Shown: positions 50,313-61,505, numbered from the stretch's first letter. The stretch is 64,000 nt of DNA from Mycobacterium cookii (GCF_010727945.1 NZ_AP022569.1:2976001-3040000), one strand, 5' to 3'. Notes: generated from the letters alone by a model not told the origin. Made by a program: numbers and translations.

Positions 50313-51857
50313 TCAGGACACGTCGACCCAATCCAGCGTGCGCTGCACCGCTTTTCGCCAACCCGCGTACCCGCTCGCGCGTTCGTCGTCGCTCCACGAC
50401 GGCGTCCACCGCCGTCCTTCCTGCCAGTTGGCCCGCAATTCGTCGGGGCCCGACCAGAAGCCGACCGCCAAGCCCGCGGCGTAGGCCGCACCCAGTGCCG
50501 TCGTCTCGGCCACCACCGGTCGCACCACGTCGACGCCCAGCACGTCCGCCTGGATCTGCATGCACAGGTCGTTGGCGGTGATGCCGCCGTCGACCTTCAG
50601 CACCTCGAGGCGCACGCCCGAATCGGCCTGCATCGCATCGACCACATCACGGCTCTGATAGCAGATGGACTCCAACGTCGCGCGCGCCAGATGGGCGTTG
50701 GTGTTGTACCGCGACAGCCCGACGATCGCGCCGCGGGCATCCGAACGCCAGTACGGCGCAAACAAACCCGAGAACGCCGGAACGAAGTACACCCCGCCGT
50801 TGTCGTCGACCTGGCGGGCCAGTGCTTCGCTCTGCGCCGCCCCGCTGATGATGCCGAGCTGGTCGCGCAGCCACTGCACCGCGGAACCCGTGACGGCGAT
50901 CGAACCTTCAAGGGCGTACACCGGTTTGGCGTCGCCGAACTGGTAGCACACCGTGGTCAGCAGGCCGTTGCGTGACTTGACGATCTGTTCACCGGTGTTC
51001 AGCAGCAGGAAATTGCCTGTGCCGTAAGTGTTTTTGGCCTCGCCGGGTCGCAGGCAGACCTGGCCGACCATGGCCGCATGCTGGTCGCCGAGGATCCCGG
51101 TGATCGGCACCTCGCCACCGAGTGGTCCGGCCTGCGTCGTGATGCCGTAGGGCTGAGTCGGCGACGACGCCGCGATGGACGGCAGCATCTGCCGCGGGAT
51201 ACCGAAGAACGACAACAGCTCGTCGTCCCAGTCCAGGGTTTCCAGATCCATCAGCATGGTCCGGCTGGCGTTGGTGACGTCGGTGACGTGGACTCCGCCA
51301 CGGGGTCCGCCGGTCAGGTTCCACAGCAGCCAGGTGTCCGCGGTGCCGAACACCGCGTTGCCACGTTCGGCGGCGGCCCGCACACCGTCGACGTTGTCCA
51401 GGATCCACTGCAGCTTTCCGCCGGAGAAATACGTCGCCGGCGGCAGGCCCGCCTTGTCGCGGATCACCTCGCCGCGGCCGTCGCGGTCCAGCGCCGACGC
51501 GATGCGGTCGGTGCGGGTGTCCTGCCAGACGATTGCGTTGTAGTACGGCCGGCCGGTGTGCCGGTCCCACACCAGGGTCGTCTCGCGTTGGTTGGTGATA
51601 CCTAGTGCGACAACGTCTTTCGCTGAAAGATCAGTTGCGTTGAGCGCCGACATCAGCACCGCGGTGGTGCGCTCCCAGATTTCGATCGGGTTGTGCTCGA
51701 CCCAGCCGGCCTGCGGCATGATCTGCTCGTGCTCCAACTGGTGGCGGCCCACCTCAGACCCGTGGCCGTCAAAAATCATGCATCGGGTGCTGGTGGTGCC
51801 CTGGTCGATCGACGCGACGAATTCCGCCAACTGCTTACCTCCCGCGATTGCGTCCAA
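50313..51857 (-). CDS. glpK: Glycerol kinase
   Basis: The 514-residue FGGY-family kinase makes glycerol 3-phosphate from glycerol and [25 protein letters not shown] is the N-terminal phosphate motif. [33 protein letters not shown], a [10 protein letters not shown] segment and the FGGY-like [20 protein letters not shown] follow. The start is uncertain: TTG at 51857 aligns with the known N-terminus, and a second TTG ten codons on has GGGAGG upstream. Corresponds to Rv3696c. Confidence 0.94.
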   Translation of the reverse strand: MDAIAGGKQLAEFVASIDQGTTSTRCMIFDGHGSEVGRHQLEHEQIMPQAGWVEHNPIEIWERTTAVLMSALNATDLSAKDVVALGITNQRETTLVWDRHTGRPYYNAIVWQDTRTDRIASALDRDGRGEVIRDKAGLPPATYFSGGKLQWILDNVDGVRAAAERGNAVFGTADTWLLWNLTGGPRGGVHVTDVTNASRTMLMDLETLDWDDELLSFFGIPRQMLPSIAASSPTQPYGITTQAGPLGGEVPITGILGDQHAAMVGQVCLRPGEAKNTYGTGNFLLLNTGEQIVKSRNGLLTTVCYQFGDAKPVYALEGSIAVTGSAVQWLRDQLGIISGAAQSEALARQVDDNGGVYFVPAFSGLFAPYWRSDARGAIVGLSRYNTNAHLARATLESICYQSRDVVDAMQADSGVRLEVLKVDGGITANDLCMQIQADVLGVDVVRPVVAETTALGAAYAAGLAVGFWSGPDELRANWQEGRRWTPSWSDDERASGYAGWRKAVQRTLDWVDVS

Positions 51858-51883
51858 TCATGGACCACGCGGGAGGTCGCCGG

Positions 51884-52582
51884 TTAGAGACCGGCGAGAC
51901 CGATATCGGGGGTGATGAAGTCAGCCGGGTTGAGGGAGAAGATCGGAGTCAGCGTGCCACCGACATCGTCCAGGCCGACCTGGAACAGCAACGGAACCGT
52001 GAGCAACAACTCCGACGAACCTGAACCCGGTGCGCCTGCGAACAAGTCGAGGGCGAACGGCAACGAGTTGGATGTTCCGGTGACGAAGTTGTCGATCGCG
52101 AACGTGCCGGAGTTGATGCTGAACGTGTCCGCGTAGCCGCCGATCGTGAACGGTCCCAGGGACACGATGTCGCCCGGGGCGGGGGTGCCGCCGAGGTGGC
52201 CCAACCCGATGTCCGGGCTGACGAAGTCGGCGGCATTGAACGTGTCGATTGGCGTGATCGTGCCGCCAACGTCCTGATAGCCGATTTGGGCGAGCAACGG
52301 GATCGTCAGCAGGACTTCCGAGTCGCCCGAACCCGGGGCGCCCGAATAGATGTCGACATTGAACGGATATGAGTCGAAGGACCCGGTGAGGAAATTGTCG
52401 AATCCCGACGTGGTCGTGTCGTAGGTGAAGGTGTCGGTGTACCCGTCGAGCGTGTACGGCCCGATAGTCGACAAGTCGTCGGCGTTTGCGACGGGGCTCG
52501 CGAGAAGCGCGATGAGCGGAGACACCAGGAGCGAACCCAGGGCGAGGCCGGCGGTGAGGCGGCGGCTGCTTGTCATTCGCAA
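51884..52582 (-). CDS. Exported protein made of two internal repeats
   Basis: This 232-residue protein has a signal peptide (SSRRLTAGLALGSLLVSPLIALLASPVANA, cut near ANADD). The mature part is two copies of a unit of about 95 residues: copy 1 is about residues 38-130 (IGPYTLDGYTDTFTYD... DVGGTITPID) and copy 2 about 140-232 (LGPFTIGGYADTFSIN... DVGGTLTPIF). Both end in NAADFVSPDIGLGHL/NPADFITPDIGLAGL. The pattern suggests a duplicated beta domain. No catalytic motif or known family is recognised. Confidence 0.78.
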   Translation of the reverse strand: MRMTSSRRLTAGLALGSLLVSPLIALLASPVANADDLSTIGPYTLDGYTDTFTYDTTTSGFDNFLTGSFDSYPFNVDIYSGAPGSGDSEVLLTIPLLAQIGYQDVGGTITPIDTFNAADFVSPDIGLGHLGGTPAPGDIVSLGPFTIGGYADTFSINSGTFAIDNFVTGTSNSLPFALDLFAGAPGSGSSELLLTVPLLFQVGLDDVGGTLTPIFSLNPADFITPDIGLAGL

Positions 52583-52744
52583 TCCCCTGACTCTGCTGTG
52601 AATTCCGTAAGACTAGGCTGAGATTGTTTCAGTACGGCTGCGGATGCGTCAATCCCACGTTCCGTGCCGGCACGCAAAGTCCACCCGGGTGTTGGTGCCG
52701 GGAATCTCTTGCGCGGGCGGACTCGAAGAGGTTGCATCGGCGTA

Positions 52745-54223
52745 GTGGGCGAAGACGTCAAGCGGACTACCTACGAACGCGTCGACCGGCAGGAGTACCG
52801 GCGCAAGGTGCAACTGTGCCTGGACGTCTTCGAGACGATGCTCGCGCAGTCCAGCTTCGATTTCGATCGCCCGCTGACCGGGATGGAGATCGAATGCAAC
52901 CTGGTTGACGACGATTACCAGCCGGCGATGGCCAATCAGGACGTGCTGGCCGCTATCGCCGACCCCGCCTATCAGACCGAATTAGGCGCGTACAACATCG
53001 AATTCAACGTCCCGCCGCGGGCGTTGGGCGGCCACACCAGCGTGCAGTTGGAAGACGAGGTGCGGGCCAGCCTGAACGCCGCCGAGAGCCAGGCCAATGC
53101 CGACGGCGCCCACATCGTGATGATCGGGATCCTGCCGACGCTGATGCCCGAACATCTGGCCAGCGACTGGATGAGCCAGTCGGCCCGATACGCCGCACTC
53201 AACGAATCCATCTTCAACGCGCGCGGCGAAGACATTCACATCGACATCGACGGGCCCGAGCCGCTGGCGATGACTTCGGCGGACATCGCCCCCGAATCCG
53301 CTTGTACGAGTATGCAGTTGCACCTGCAGGTGTCACCCGACGATTTCGCCGCCAACTGGAACGCCGCGCAGGTGCTGGCCGGTCCGCAGCTGGCGCTCGG
53401 CGCCAACTCGCCGTTCTTCTTCGGCCATCAGCTGTGGGCCGAAACCCGCATCGAGTTGTTCGCGCAGTCCACGGACACCCGGCCAGACGAGTTGATCACC
53501 CAGGGCGTGCGGCCGCGGGTGTGGTTCGGCGAGCGTTGGATCACATCGATTTTCGACCTCTTCGAAGAGAACGTGCGGTACTTTCCGTCGTTGCTTCCGG
53601 AGGTGTCCGACGAGGACCCCGCCGCCGAGCTTGCGGCAGACCGTACACCGCACCTCGCCGAGCTGCGCCTGCACAATGGCACGGTGTACCGGTGGAACCG
53701 GCCGGTGTACGACGTCGTCGCCGGCAAGCCGCATCTGCGGGTGGAGAACCGCGTACTGCCGGCCGGTCCGACGGTGATCGACATGCTGGCCAACTCGGCG
53801 TTCTACTACGGCATGCTGCGCACGCTGTCTGAAGACGACCGCCCGGTCTGGACGAAAATGGAGTTCGCTGCCGCGCAACGCAATTTCATCGAGTCCGCGC
53901 GCCATGGCATGCGAGCACACCTCTATTGGCCCGGCCTGGGCACCGTGAGCACCGAGGCCTTGGTGATCGACGAACTGCTGCCGATGGCGTATGCGGGGCT
54001 GGACCGCTGGGGCGTCGCCGCCGAGGTCCGCGACCGATTGCTCGGCGTGATCGAAGGCCGTGCCCGCGCCGGCCGCAACGGCGCGGAGTGGCAGGTCTCT
54101 ACCGTGCGGGCGTTGGAAAAACGCGGTCTGACCCGGCCCGCGGCGCTGGCCGAGATGCTCCGGCGGTACTGCGGCCACATGCACAGCAACGAGCCCGTCC
54201 ACGGTTGGGAAGTGCCGGAGTAG
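52745..54223 (+). CDS. GCS2-family glutamate-cysteine ligase-like enzyme (Rv3698-like)
   Basis: The 492-residue protein is of the plant-type/GCS2 carboxylate-amine ligase family, related to YbdK and to EgtA. GMEIECNLVDDDYQPA and TELGAYNIEFNVPPRALGG near the N-terminus carry the acidic metal/ATP ligands. CTSMQLHLQVSPDDFA, LRLHNGTVYRWNRPVYD and LRVENRVLPAGPTVIDML follow the family pattern. It probably joins Glu (or an analogue) to an amine; the actual substrate is unknown. The GTG start was chosen because the upstream frame is not protein-like. It sits beside, and convergent with, the egt operon. Confidence 0.85.
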   Translation: MGEDVKRTTYERVDRQEYRRKVQLCLDVFETMLAQSSFDFDRPLTGMEIECNLVDDDYQPAMANQDVLAAIADPAYQTELGAYNIEFNVPPRALGGHTSVQLEDEVRASLNAAESQANADGAHIVMIGILPTLMPEHLASDWMSQSARYAALNESIFNARGEDIHIDIDGPEPLAMTSADIAPESACTSMQLHLQVSPDDFAANWNAAQVLAGPQLALGANSPFFFGHQLWAETRIELFAQSTDTRPDELITQGVRPRVWFGERWITSIFDLFEENVRYFPSLLPEVSDEDPAAELAADRTPHLAELRLHNGTVYRWNRPVYDVVAGKPHLRVENRVLPAGPTVIDMLANSAFYYGMLRTLSEDDRPVWTKMEFAAAQRNFIESARHGMRAHLYWPGLGTVSTEALVIDELLPMAYAGLDRWGVAAEVRDRLLGVIEGRARAGRNGAEWQVSTVRALEKRGLTRPAALAEMLRRYCGHMHSNEPVHGWEVPE

Positions 54224-54233
54224 GTTGGAGCAC

Positions 54234-54914
54234 ATGGCAAATGAAGTGATGGACTGGGACGGCGCATACCGCCAGGAAGCCGGCTTTGATGGCCCGCCGC
54301 CGTGGAACATCGGTGAGCCGCAGCCCGAGCTGGCCGCGCTGGCCGCAGCAGGGAAGTTCCGCAGCGACGTGCTGGACGCCGGCTGTGGTTACGCCGAACT
54401 ATCGCTTGCCCTGGCCGCCGACGGCTACACCGTGCACGGCGTCGACCTCACGCCCACCGCGATCGCGGCCGCCACCAAGGCGGCCGCGGACCGCGGGCTG
54501 AGCAACGCCACCTACGAGCAGGCCGACATCACCACGTTCGGCGGTCACGACGGCCGCTTCAACACAATCGTCGACAGCACGCTGTTCCACTCGCTGCCGA
54601 TCGAAGGCCGGGACGACTACCTGCGCACGGTGCACCGCGCGGCCGCCGACGGTGCCGGCTATTTCGTGCTGGTGTTCGCCAAGGGCGCGTTTCCCGCCGA
54701 ATGGGAGCAGAAGCCCAACGAGGTCGACGAGGACGAGTTACGCACCGCGGTGAGCAAGCACTGGCAGGTCGACGAGATCCGCCCGGCCTTCATTCATGCC
54801 TTCATCCCGCCGGCGCCAGCAGATTCAGACGTTCCGATGCCGGAACACGACCGTGACGAGAAGGGTCGGATGAAGCTGCCGGCCTATCTGCTCAGCGCGC
54901 ACAAGGCCGGCTAG
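54234..54914 (+). CDS. SAM-dependent methyltransferase (Rv3699-like)
   Basis: The 226-residue class I methyltransferase has motif [21 protein letters not shown], motif [18 protein letters not shown] and motif [16 protein letters not shown]. It resembles the thiopurine/small-molecule methyltransferase branch. ATG at 54234 has GGAG just upstream and follows the GCS2 gene by 10 bp, so they are an operon. Its stop codon overlaps that of convergent egtE by 4 bp. The substrate is unknown. Confidence 0.87.
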   Translation: MANEVMDWDGAYRQEAGFDGPPPWNIGEPQPELAALAAAGKFRSDVLDAGCGYAELSLALAADGYTVHGVDLTPTAIAAATKAAADRGLSNATYEQADITTFGGHDGRFNTIVDSTLFHSLPIEGRDDYLRTVHRAAADGAGYFVLVFAKGAFPAEWEQKPNEVDEDELRTAVSKHWQVDEIRPAFIHAFIPPAPADSDVPMPEHDRDEKGRMKLPAYLLSAHKAG

Positions 54915-56047
54915 ACCGCGTCGGTCGCGTCGGCCAGCGCCGCGGCGAAGACCGTCAGATCTTCGGCCGTGGTGTCGACGTGCGGCGAAATGCGCAGCAC
55001 CGGCCCGGTCAACTCCAGCGGAGCCCGCTCGATGCCGGCCGATGTCGTCACGATGCGGCGTTCTGCGATCAGCCAATCGCGGACTTTCCGCGGGTCGGCG
55101 CCGTCGGTTGGCGCGAGCGTGGTGATGGCGCTCGGTTCGTCGACCGGCTCGACCACCCGCCAGCCCGGCACATCGGCGAGGACAGTCCGGCTGCGGCGAC
55201 CGAGCTCCGCCAGCTGAGCGCGTATCGCAGCCGGGCCCGCCGCGATGTATTCGCCGACAGCAACCGAAAACCCCACGCGTGCAGCGATATTCGCTTCGCC
55301 GAGTTCGAGTCGCTCGGCCACCGACAGCGATCCCGCCCACTCCGGCGGCGGCAGTCGCGGTTGCAGCCGCTGCACAAGGCTCGGGCGCACCGCGAGAACA
55401 CCAACGCCCCGCGGGCCGGCCAACCATTTTCGCGACGACGCATAGATCGCGTCGAAGCCGCCGGCCGCGCAGTCCACCTGCCCGAGCGCCTGAGCCGCGT
55501 CGACGACGAGCGGCAGTCCCAATTCGGCACAGAGGGTTGCGATTTCGGCCAACGGCTGCACCAGCCCGCGATGGCTGGCCACCGGCGTCAGGTGCACCAG
55601 GTCCGGCGGGTCGGCCTTCAAAGCGGCCGCCGCCTCGTCGACCGCGACTCGGCCACGACTATCAGTCGGCAGCGTCCGGTGGGTGAAGCCATGCGCGGCC
55701 ATCCGCGCCAGGTTCGGCCCGTATTCACCGGGCAGGCAGGCCAGCGTTCGCTCGCCGGACGGCCAACTGGACAGCAGCAGTTCCAGGGCGTGCTGCGATC
55801 CAGTGGTGAACACCACCTCGGCGTCGGGCATCCCGGCGAGCGCGGCGACGGCGGCGCGTCCGGCGTCGAGGGCAGGTGTGGCCGCTTCCGCAGCGACATA
55901 TCCGCCGACCTCGGCCTCGTGCCGGGCGTGCCGCGCCGCGGCCTCCTGCGCAGCGATGCTCTGCCGCGAACACGCCGCGCTGTCCAGGTGTAGCCCGGCG
56001 ACCTGCGGCCTGGCGGCCCGCCAGGCCGCAGCCAGGCTTGCGGTCAT
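54911..56047 (-). CDS. egtE: PLP-dependent C-S lyase of ergothioneine synthesis
   Basis: The 378-residue aminotransferase class V protein has the PLP lysine in [34 protein letters not shown] for the ring-stacking Asp region, and [18 protein letters not shown] near the phosphate site. EgtE cleaves hercynylcysteine sulfoxide to ergothioneine. The ATG overlaps the egtD stop codon (ATGA). Last gene of egtABCDE. Confidence 0.92.
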   Translation of the reverse strand: MTASLAAAWRAARPQVAGLHLDSAACSRQSIAAQEAAARHARHEAEVGGYVAAEAATPALDAGRAAVAALAGMPDAEVVFTTGSQHALELLLSSWPSGERTLACLPGEYGPNLARMAAHGFTHRTLPTDSRGRVAVDEAAAALKADPPDLVHLTPVASHRGLVQPLAEIATLCAELGLPLVVDAAQALGQVDCAAGGFDAIYASSRKWLAGPRGVGVLAVRPSLVQRLQPRLPPPEWAGSLSVAERLELGEANIAARVGFSVAVGEYIAAGPAAIRAQLAELGRRSRTVLADVPGWRVVEPVDEPSAITTLAPTDGADPRKVRDWLIAERRIVTTSAGIERAPLELTGPVLRISPHVDTTAEDLTVFAAALADATDAV

Positions 56048-57009
56048 TTGACCGACAACGACAACCCGAAGTCGCCCGCGGCGTCGGTCCACCACCGGCT
56101 GTCGCGCAGCCCGGCCTGCGCCAGTTCGGCGGCCACCTTCTCGGCCCGGAACTTGCAGGACACCTCGGTCAGCATCTGTTCACCGGCGGCGAATTCGACG
56201 GCCAGGTCCAACGCCCTGATGTAAACCTTCTGAGCCTCGTCGACCTGCAGCGACATCTCCATGCGTTCTTCGTCGCTGTTCCAGATGGCGACGTGCCGGA
56301 AGGCGTCGACGTCGAAGTCGGCGTCAAGTTCACGGTTGACGACCGCCAGGACGTTGCGGTTGAACTGCGCCGTGACTCCGGCGGCGTCGTCATACGCCCG
56401 CACCAGCCTGCCGACGTCCTTGACCAGGTCGGTGCCGAGCAGCAGGCTGTCGCCCGGCCGGAGCGCCGATGCCAACGCCGCGAGAAACTCCGCCCGCACG
56501 CCGGGCTCCAGGTTGCCGATCGTCGAGCCCAGGAACACGAACAGCCGCCGTCCGCCGCCCGGGATCTCGGCCAGGTGCTTCTCGAAATCACCGCAGACAG
56601 CGGCTATTTCGATGCCGGGATACTCATCCTGAATAGCGACTGCGGCCTGCGACAAGATGCTCTCGTCGACGTCGAACGGCACGAACCTGCGCAGCGAACC
56701 GGCCTGCCGCAACGCATCCAGCAACAGCCTGGTCTTTTCCGAGGTGCCGCTGCCCAGTTCGACCAGAGTGTCGGCGCCGGTGACGGCGGCGATCTCCGCG
56801 GACCGCTCGCGCAGGATCTCCGCTTCGGCGCGGGTCGGATAGTACTCGGGCAGCCGGGTGATCTGGTCGAACAGCTCGCTGCCGACCGAATCGTAGAACC
56901 ACTTGGGCGGCAATGACTTCGGCGAGCTCGTCAGACCGTCGCGCACATCGCGGCACAGCGCCTCGTACGCCGAGTCGGCGGCCAGGTGGTTCGACAACGT
57001 CAGTGTCAT
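56044..57009 (-). CDS. egtD: Histidine N-alpha-trimethyltransferase
   Basis: This 321-residue protein, the exact usual EgtD length, trimethylates histidine to hercynine with SAM. SAM-site residues lie in [22 protein letters not shown] and [33 protein letters not shown] and [26 protein letters not shown] are diagnostic for the DUF2260/EgtD family. The ATG overlaps the egtC TGA as TGATG. Confidence 0.95.
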   Translation of the reverse strand: MTLTLSNHLAADSAYEALCRDVRDGLTSSPKSLPPKWFYDSVGSELFDQITRLPEYYPTRAEAEILRERSAEIAAVTGADTLVELGSGTSEKTRLLLDALRQAGSLRRFVPFDVDESILSQAAVAIQDEYPGIEIAAVCGDFEKHLAEIPGGGRRLFVFLGSTIGNLEPGVRAEFLAALASALRPGDSLLLGTDLVKDVGRLVRAYDDAAGVTAQFNRNVLAVVNRELDADFDVDAFRHVAIWNSDEERMEMSLQVDEAQKVYIRALDLAVEFAAGEQMLTEVSCKFRAEKVAAELAQAGLRDSRWWTDAAGDFGLSLSVK

Positions 57010-57707
57010 CAATGTCCCTTCGTTGAATTCAGTTCGGTCAACGTGACGTGTTCGGCGGTCACTTCGACGAGATGACGGTCGGGGACGTCCTGCCAACCGG
57101 GCTGGTCGTCGTAGGGCTCGCTGGCCAGCACCACGCCGTCATCGCGGCGCAGTATCGACAGGGTGTCACCCCAAGTGGTCGCAAGTAGCCGGGATCCGTT
57201 GGCGGCCATGATGTTCAGCCGGGCGTCGGGATCCTCGGCTCCGACTTCGACGATCGTCTCGCCCAGAGCGTCGAGTCCGCGGTCGAAGATCAGCGCAGCG
57301 AGAAGCGCACTGTCGCAAATCGATTCGGCTGCTGAAACGGACGGCAGCGCGTCGCGGTCGACGACACCGTTGTGCGACAGCAGCCATTGCCCGTCGGTGA
57401 ACGGCGCAGTCGCGCTGGCCTCGATCGGCATTCCGACCGTCGCCGAGCGCACCGCGGCCACCACGCAGTGGCTGCGCAGCGCCGGTGCCACGGACTCGAA
57501 GGAGACGTCCCCCCATAGCGGCGAGGCGCTGCGCCATCGCCGGGGGGTGGCGCCGTCGAAGAATCCGACGCCCCAACCGTCGGCGTTCATCAACCCGTGC
57601 TTCTGCCGGCGCGGGGCGTACGACTGCACCCGAAGACCGTGCGGCGGGTCGAGCACCAATGCGGAAGCCGAGGTTTCGCGACCCAACCAGCCGAGGTGTC
57701 GGCACAT
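57009..57707 (-). CDS. egtC: Gamma-glutamyl hercynylcysteine sulfoxide amidohydrolase
   Basis: This 232-residue class II glutamine amidotransferase-like hydrolase has its nucleophile Cys at position 2 of MCRHLGWLG, exposed after removal of Met, which fixes the start. [16 protein letters not shown] and the Asn/His region [16 protein letters not shown] complete the Ntn-hydrolase site. It removes the glutamyl group from the sulfoxide made by EgtB. The TGA of egtB overlaps its ATG (TGATG). Confidence 0.94.
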   Translation of the reverse strand: MCRHLGWLGRETSASALVLDPPHGLRVQSYAPRRQKHGLMNADGWGVGFFDGATPRRWRSASPLWGDVSFESVAPALRSHCVVAAVRSATVGMPIEASATAPFTDGQWLLSHNGVVDRDALPSVSAAESICDSALLAALIFDRGLDALGETIVEVGAEDPDARLNIMAANGSRLLATTWGDTLSILRRDDGVVLASEPYDDQPGWQDVPDRHLVEVTAEHVTLTELNSTKGH

Positions 57708-59002
57708 CAGCGGCGGCCCTCGTCGACGGACCACGCCAACCGGACACCGGAGAAGATCTGCCGCCGATACGGGTGGTCCCAGTTGCGGAAACTGGGCCGA
57801 AGGATGGCCGATTCCACTGCCCACGAGCCGCCGCGCAGCACCCGGTAGTCGCCGCCGAAGAACGGCTGGGAGTAGCGCTGGTAGATCATCGGCGCGAAGC
57901 CCGGCCACGGCTCCAGCTCCGAGCTGGTCCATTCCCAGACGTCGCCGAGCATCTGCTCAACGCCGTAGGCTGACGCACCCTGCGGGTAGGCACCGACCGG
58001 CGCGGGCCGCAGCGCGTCCCCGCCGAGATTGGCCCGCCCCGACGACGGCTGGTCGGCTCCCCATGGATAGCGGCGCCGGGCATGTAGCTGCGGGTCCCAC
58101 GCGCACGCCTTCTCCCATTCGCGTTCGGTGGGTAGCCGCGCGCCGGCCCACGCCGCATAGGCCTCGGCCTCGAAGTAGCTGACGTGCTGGACCGGCTCGT
58201 CGGCGGGGATGTCCTCGGTGTGGCCGAAACGGGTGCGGGTCTGCCCGTCGGCGTGCCAGAACTGCGGCGCGGTCAGGTCCTCGCGTCGGCGGTGCTCCCA
58301 GCCCCGGGCCGACCACCACCGCGGCCGGGCGTAGCCGCCGTCGTCGATGAACTGCCGCCATTCGCCGTTGGTGACCGGGACCCGCCCGATGCGGAACGCG
58401 GGGACATCGACGACATGCGCCGGGCGCTCGTTGTCCAACGAGAACGGCTCGTCGGTCGGGTCGACGCCCAGGACGAACGGGCCGCCGGGCACCAGAACCG
58501 ACGTGCCGGCCAGGGCCGCCCGACCCGTCGGCAGCATGCGGATGTCCGGCAGCAACGCTGGGCCGTTGCGCAGATTCAGCGCCTGCAGCATCGTCTCGTC
58601 GTGCTGGTTCTCGTGGCTGACCACCAACCCGTAGACGAAGTTGCGGTCCGGTTTGTCCGGCAGCGTGTCCAGCGCGTCCAGCGCGGCCGACCGCACGGTC
58701 CGGCAGTAGGTTCGCGCCTGCTCCGGCGACAGCAGCGGCAGGTCGGCGCGGCTGGCGCGGGAGTGCACAAACGCGTCATAGAGGCTCTCGACGGCGCCGT
58801 CCAGAATCCCCGGGCGGTCCGGGTCGCCGCCGCGCAACAGCCACAGTTCTTCCTGCTGACCGATGTGCGCCAGGTCCCAGACCAGCGGACTCATCAGCGG
58901 GTCGTACTGGCGGTGCAATTCGGCGTCGTCGAAATCCACCAGTCGCAGGGTTCGCTCTCGCGCCCGGTGCAGATCTCTGACCAGCGTCTCGCGTGACGTC
59001 AC
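57707..59002 (-). CDS. egtB: Hercynine sulfoxide synthase (iron-dependent C-S bond formation)
   Basis: The 431-residue non-haem iron enzyme couples gamma-glutamylcysteine to hercynine. An N-terminal DinB-like domain has [18 protein letters not shown] and the iron-binding HENQHDE segment. The C-terminal FGE-sulfatase domain has [51 protein letters not shown] and [13 protein letters not shown] at 59002 overlaps the egtA stop codon (GTGA) and gives the family length. Confidence 0.95.
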   Translation of the reverse strand: MTSRETLVRDLHRARERTLRLVDFDDAELHRQYDPLMSPLVWDLAHIGQQEELWLLRGGDPDRPGILDGAVESLYDAFVHSRASRADLPLLSPEQARTYCRTVRSAALDALDTLPDKPDRNFVYGLVVSHENQHDETMLQALNLRNGPALLPDIRMLPTGRAALAGTSVLVPGGPFVLGVDPTDEPFSLDNERPAHVVDVPAFRIGRVPVTNGEWRQFIDDGGYARPRWWSARGWEHRRREDLTAPQFWHADGQTRTRFGHTEDIPADEPVQHVSYFEAEAYAAWAGARLPTEREWEKACAWDPQLHARRRYPWGADQPSSGRANLGGDALRPAPVGAYPQGASAYGVEQMLGDVWEWTSSELEPWPGFAPMIYQRYSQPFFGGDYRVLRGGSWAVESAILRPSFRNWDHPYRRQIFSGVRLAWSVDEGRR

Positions 59003-60276
59003 GGCTCCCCTAGCGCCAACTGGCTCACCGTGGCCGCGATGCCGTTCTCGACCACCAGGTCGGCAACGTCGTCGGCGGGACAGCGACCCTGCGCCACCGC
59101 GTCGACAAGTCGCTGCATCGCCTCGGCGAGGGCTTTCGGCGCCCGCTCGGCGGCGATGGCCACGCAGCGGTTGGCCGCCGAGCGGATCCGCGGATCGTCG
59201 AGCCCGATCCGGGCTGCGGCATCCCATGCGGTGGCGACCGGTTCGACGGCTTCGGCTGCGAGCGCGGCGGCGACCGGGTCGTCGAGCAGCGTCACCAAGG
59301 TGAAGACCACCGCGGGCCAGATCGCGTTGGGGACGCTGTCCAGGTAGCGGATCTCCAGCCACTGCCGTGGCCGGACCGGCGGGAACAGCGTGGTCAGGTG
59401 GTAGTCGAGGTCGCGGCGGGTGGGCGGCCGACCGCCGAGCAACTCGCGGCCGTCGGCCCAGTCGGCAAACGGGACGCGGCGCGTGACCGGGACCGCCTCA
59501 GGGTTGTTGACCAGCATCACCGGCGCCTTGAGCGCGTAGCGGGCCCAGTCGATTCCGGGATCCTCGCCGCTCGCGGTCAGCACCGGCCCGCACCGGGCCG
59601 AGTCGAGTTGGCTCCAGACCCGTTGGCGCGTCGAACGCCAGCCGGAGAAGTTTCCGCTCAGCAACGGCGAATTGGCTGCGATCGCCACCATGGTCGGCCC
59701 CAGGGCGTGCGCCAGCCGGACTCGGTCGATCCATCCTGCGCGCGGCCCGGCGTCGAGGTTGACCTGAACCGACGCGGTCGACGTCATCATCGCCGCACCG
59801 GCGACGCCGGTGTTGCTGGCTCTGAAGAACTGTTCCATGGCCTGATACCGGTCGCCCGGGTTGATCCGCTTGGCCGGTCGCAGCGGATCAGCACCCAGCA
59901 ACACCAGACCGAGGCCGGCTTCCGCGAAGGCGCTGCGGAGGACGACCTGGTCGTCGGTGATCGCGGTGATCGCCGACGTGACGCCGGACGCCGGCGGCCC
60001 GGAGAGCTCGACCGCGCCGCCGGGTTCGACGGTGACGACGCTGCCGCCCGGCATCGGCGGAAGCGATGCCAGGACGTCGGAGATCTCGTTCCACGCCGGT
60101 CGGCGGAGCGGATCACGGGGGTCGTAGCAATGCGCTTCGATCTCCAGCCCGACCCGGCCGACCGGGCCGTCGGACAGGCAGTGCTCGCTGATGCTCTGTG
60201 CTGCGGCCGATGCGCTGGTGAGTTCGCCGTCCGCCAGACACGCGGAATCCGACTGCGACGCGACGGCAAACGCCAT
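58999..60276 (-). CDS. egtA: Glutamate-cysteine ligase of ergothioneine synthesis
   Basis: The 425-residue GCS2-family ligase makes gamma-glutamylcysteine. [14 protein letters not shown] (metal-binding acidic motif), [26 protein letters not shown] and [15 protein letters not shown] agree with EgtA. AAGGGA lies about 8 nt before the ATG. First gene of a five-gene operon in which every junction overlaps. With its product and hercynine from EgtD, EgtB-C-E complete ergothioneine, a redox-buffering thiol. Confidence 0.94.
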   Translation of the reverse strand: MAFAVASQSDSACLADGELTSASAAAQSISEHCLSDGPVGRVGLEIEAHCYDPRDPLRRPAWNEISDVLASLPPMPGGSVVTVEPGGAVELSGPPASGVTSAITAITDDQVVLRSAFAEAGLGLVLLGADPLRPAKRINPGDRYQAMEQFFRASNTGVAGAAMMTSTASVQVNLDAGPRAGWIDRVRLAHALGPTMVAIAANSPLLSGNFSGWRSTRQRVWSQLDSARCGPVLTASGEDPGIDWARYALKAPVMLVNNPEAVPVTRRVPFADWADGRELLGGRPPTRRDLDYHLTTLFPPVRPRQWLEIRYLDSVPNAIWPAVVFTLVTLLDDPVAAALAAEAVEPVATAWDAAARIGLDDPRIRSAANRCVAIAAERAPKALAEAMQRLVDAVAQGRCPADDVADLVVENGIAATVSQLALGEP

Positions 60277-60400
60277 ATTCCGATCCCTTCGAGGTCGGAC
60301 CGTCGGTTAGCCGCCTGGTGATTGCGCACGGCTACCCAACGATAGTCACAACGTTCCATCTTCCAGACGGCACCGACATATTCCCGAAGGTCCCGAGTGT

Positions 60401-61045
60401 CTATTGCCCCAGTGCGTTCTGCATGGCACCGGCCAGCACATTCACCGCCGGACCACCGTTGCCGGACTGACAGACTTTGGCTTGCAGCAGCACGTTTTCC
60501 CGCAGACGGGTCTGGGTGAAACATCGGCGGTCGGTCCCGGCCTCCTGCTTGGTCCACGCGGCGTCGGCGGCGCCCGCGGGGCCGCCGTCGAATGTCCACA
60601 CCTGCGTCGCCCCGGTGTCCAGGTGCATGGCGGTCGTCTGCCCGGAGCAGCCCACGGTGCGGTCGACGACGCGGTGAAACGCGGCGCCGGCGGCCTGCGG
60701 AGTGGCGAAGACGCCGACCGCTTGCTTGACGAAGTGCGTCTGGTCGGTCGGCGACGTCTGCGAACTCGCGCCGTTGAACGACGCCAGGTCGGGATCGTTG
60801 TAGACCTCCGGCAACCCGATGTCGGCCCAGTTGTTGCAGACCGGATTGTCGACGAAGTAGTTCTGCGCGGGCTGGGCGAACGTCGACTCCTCGCGCATCG
60901 GCCCGCCGACGATGTTGCCCACCGATCCCTTGGCCTGCACCGCGTAGCTCACCACGCCGGGGTCCGATGGCTGGGCCGCCGCCGGCGGAGCGACGAAAAC
61001 GGCCACCACGGCGCCGATGACCCCCGCGCCGATCCGACTATGCAC
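60401..61045 (-). CDS. Exported sensor-domain-like protein (Rv3705c-like)
   Basis: This 214-residue protein, from GTG at 61045, has a signal peptide (RIGAGVIGAVVAVFVAPPAAAQ) and a secreted domain resembling the extracellular PknH-sensor/LpqN-like family. Cysteines occur in DNPVCNNW, RTVGCSGQ, DRRCFTQ and AKVCQSG, spaced as two disulfides. The size equals that of Rv3705c. A longer frame exists upstream but runs through the neighbouring gene and is not credible. It follows the first Rv3705A-like gene by 4 bp, so they are co-transcribed. Confidence 0.83.
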   Translation of the reverse strand: MHSRIGAGVIGAVVAVFVAPPAAAQPSDPGVVSYAVQAKGSVGNIVGGPMREESTFAQPAQNYFVDNPVCNNWADIGLPEVYNDPDLASFNGASSQTSPTDQTHFVKQAVGVFATPQAAGAAFHRVVDRTVGCSGQTTAMHLDTGATQVWTFDGGPAGAADAAWTKQEAGTDRRCFTQTRLRENVLLQAKVCQSGNGGPAVNVLAGAMQNALGQ

Positions 61046-61049
61046 CGGA

Positions 61050-61442
61050 CTACGGGCTCGGCGGTGGTGGCGGCTCTTCCGGCCCGCCGTGATCACCGTG
61101 ACCCCCGTGACCACCCGGACCACCGGGGCCCATCCCGGGACCCCACGGCCCCGGCCATCCCGGACCACCCGGCGGACCCCACGGCCCCGGCCAGCCGGGC
61201 GGACCGTCGGGTCCGCCCGGACCATCCGGACCGAACATGCCGTGATGGTGGTGATTGCCAAAATGACGACCTTCGCCGGCGAGCATGGCGCCGGAGAAGA
61301 AGACGACCGCGATCACGAACACGATTCCGGCGACGATCACGACCCACGCCGCAACCTGGTAGAGCCTGGTGTGATGTGCCGTTGGCCGTGGCGGCGGAGG
61401 TGGCGGGCCGGGAGGCAACGGGGGTTCGGGTGCTTGGGTCAT
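61050..61442 (-). CDS. Pro/Gly/His-rich single-span membrane protein (Rv3705A-like, copy 1)
   Basis: This 130-residue protein has a proline-rich N-terminal tail (EPPLPPGPPPPPPRP), then RLYQVAAWVVIVAGIVFVIAVVFFSG (one membrane helix). A His cluster (HFGNHHHHGMFG) and a long Gly/Pro/Trp-rich repeat region with PGWPGPWGPPG units follow. It is paralogous to the next two genes. The His cluster could bind metal. Function unknown. Confidence 0.8.
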   Translation of the reverse strand: MTQAPEPPLPPGPPPPPPRPTAHHTRLYQVAAWVVIVAGIVFVIAVVFFSGAMLAGEGRHFGNHHHHGMFGPDGPGGPDGPPGWPGPWGPPGGPGWPGPWGPGMGPGGPGGHGGHGDHGGPEEPPPPPSP

Positions 61443-61505
61443 GACTTGATCATGCCGAGGCGCACGCCGGCCATCAACCAAATGCGCTCGCGAGTCGCCG
61501 GCCGA

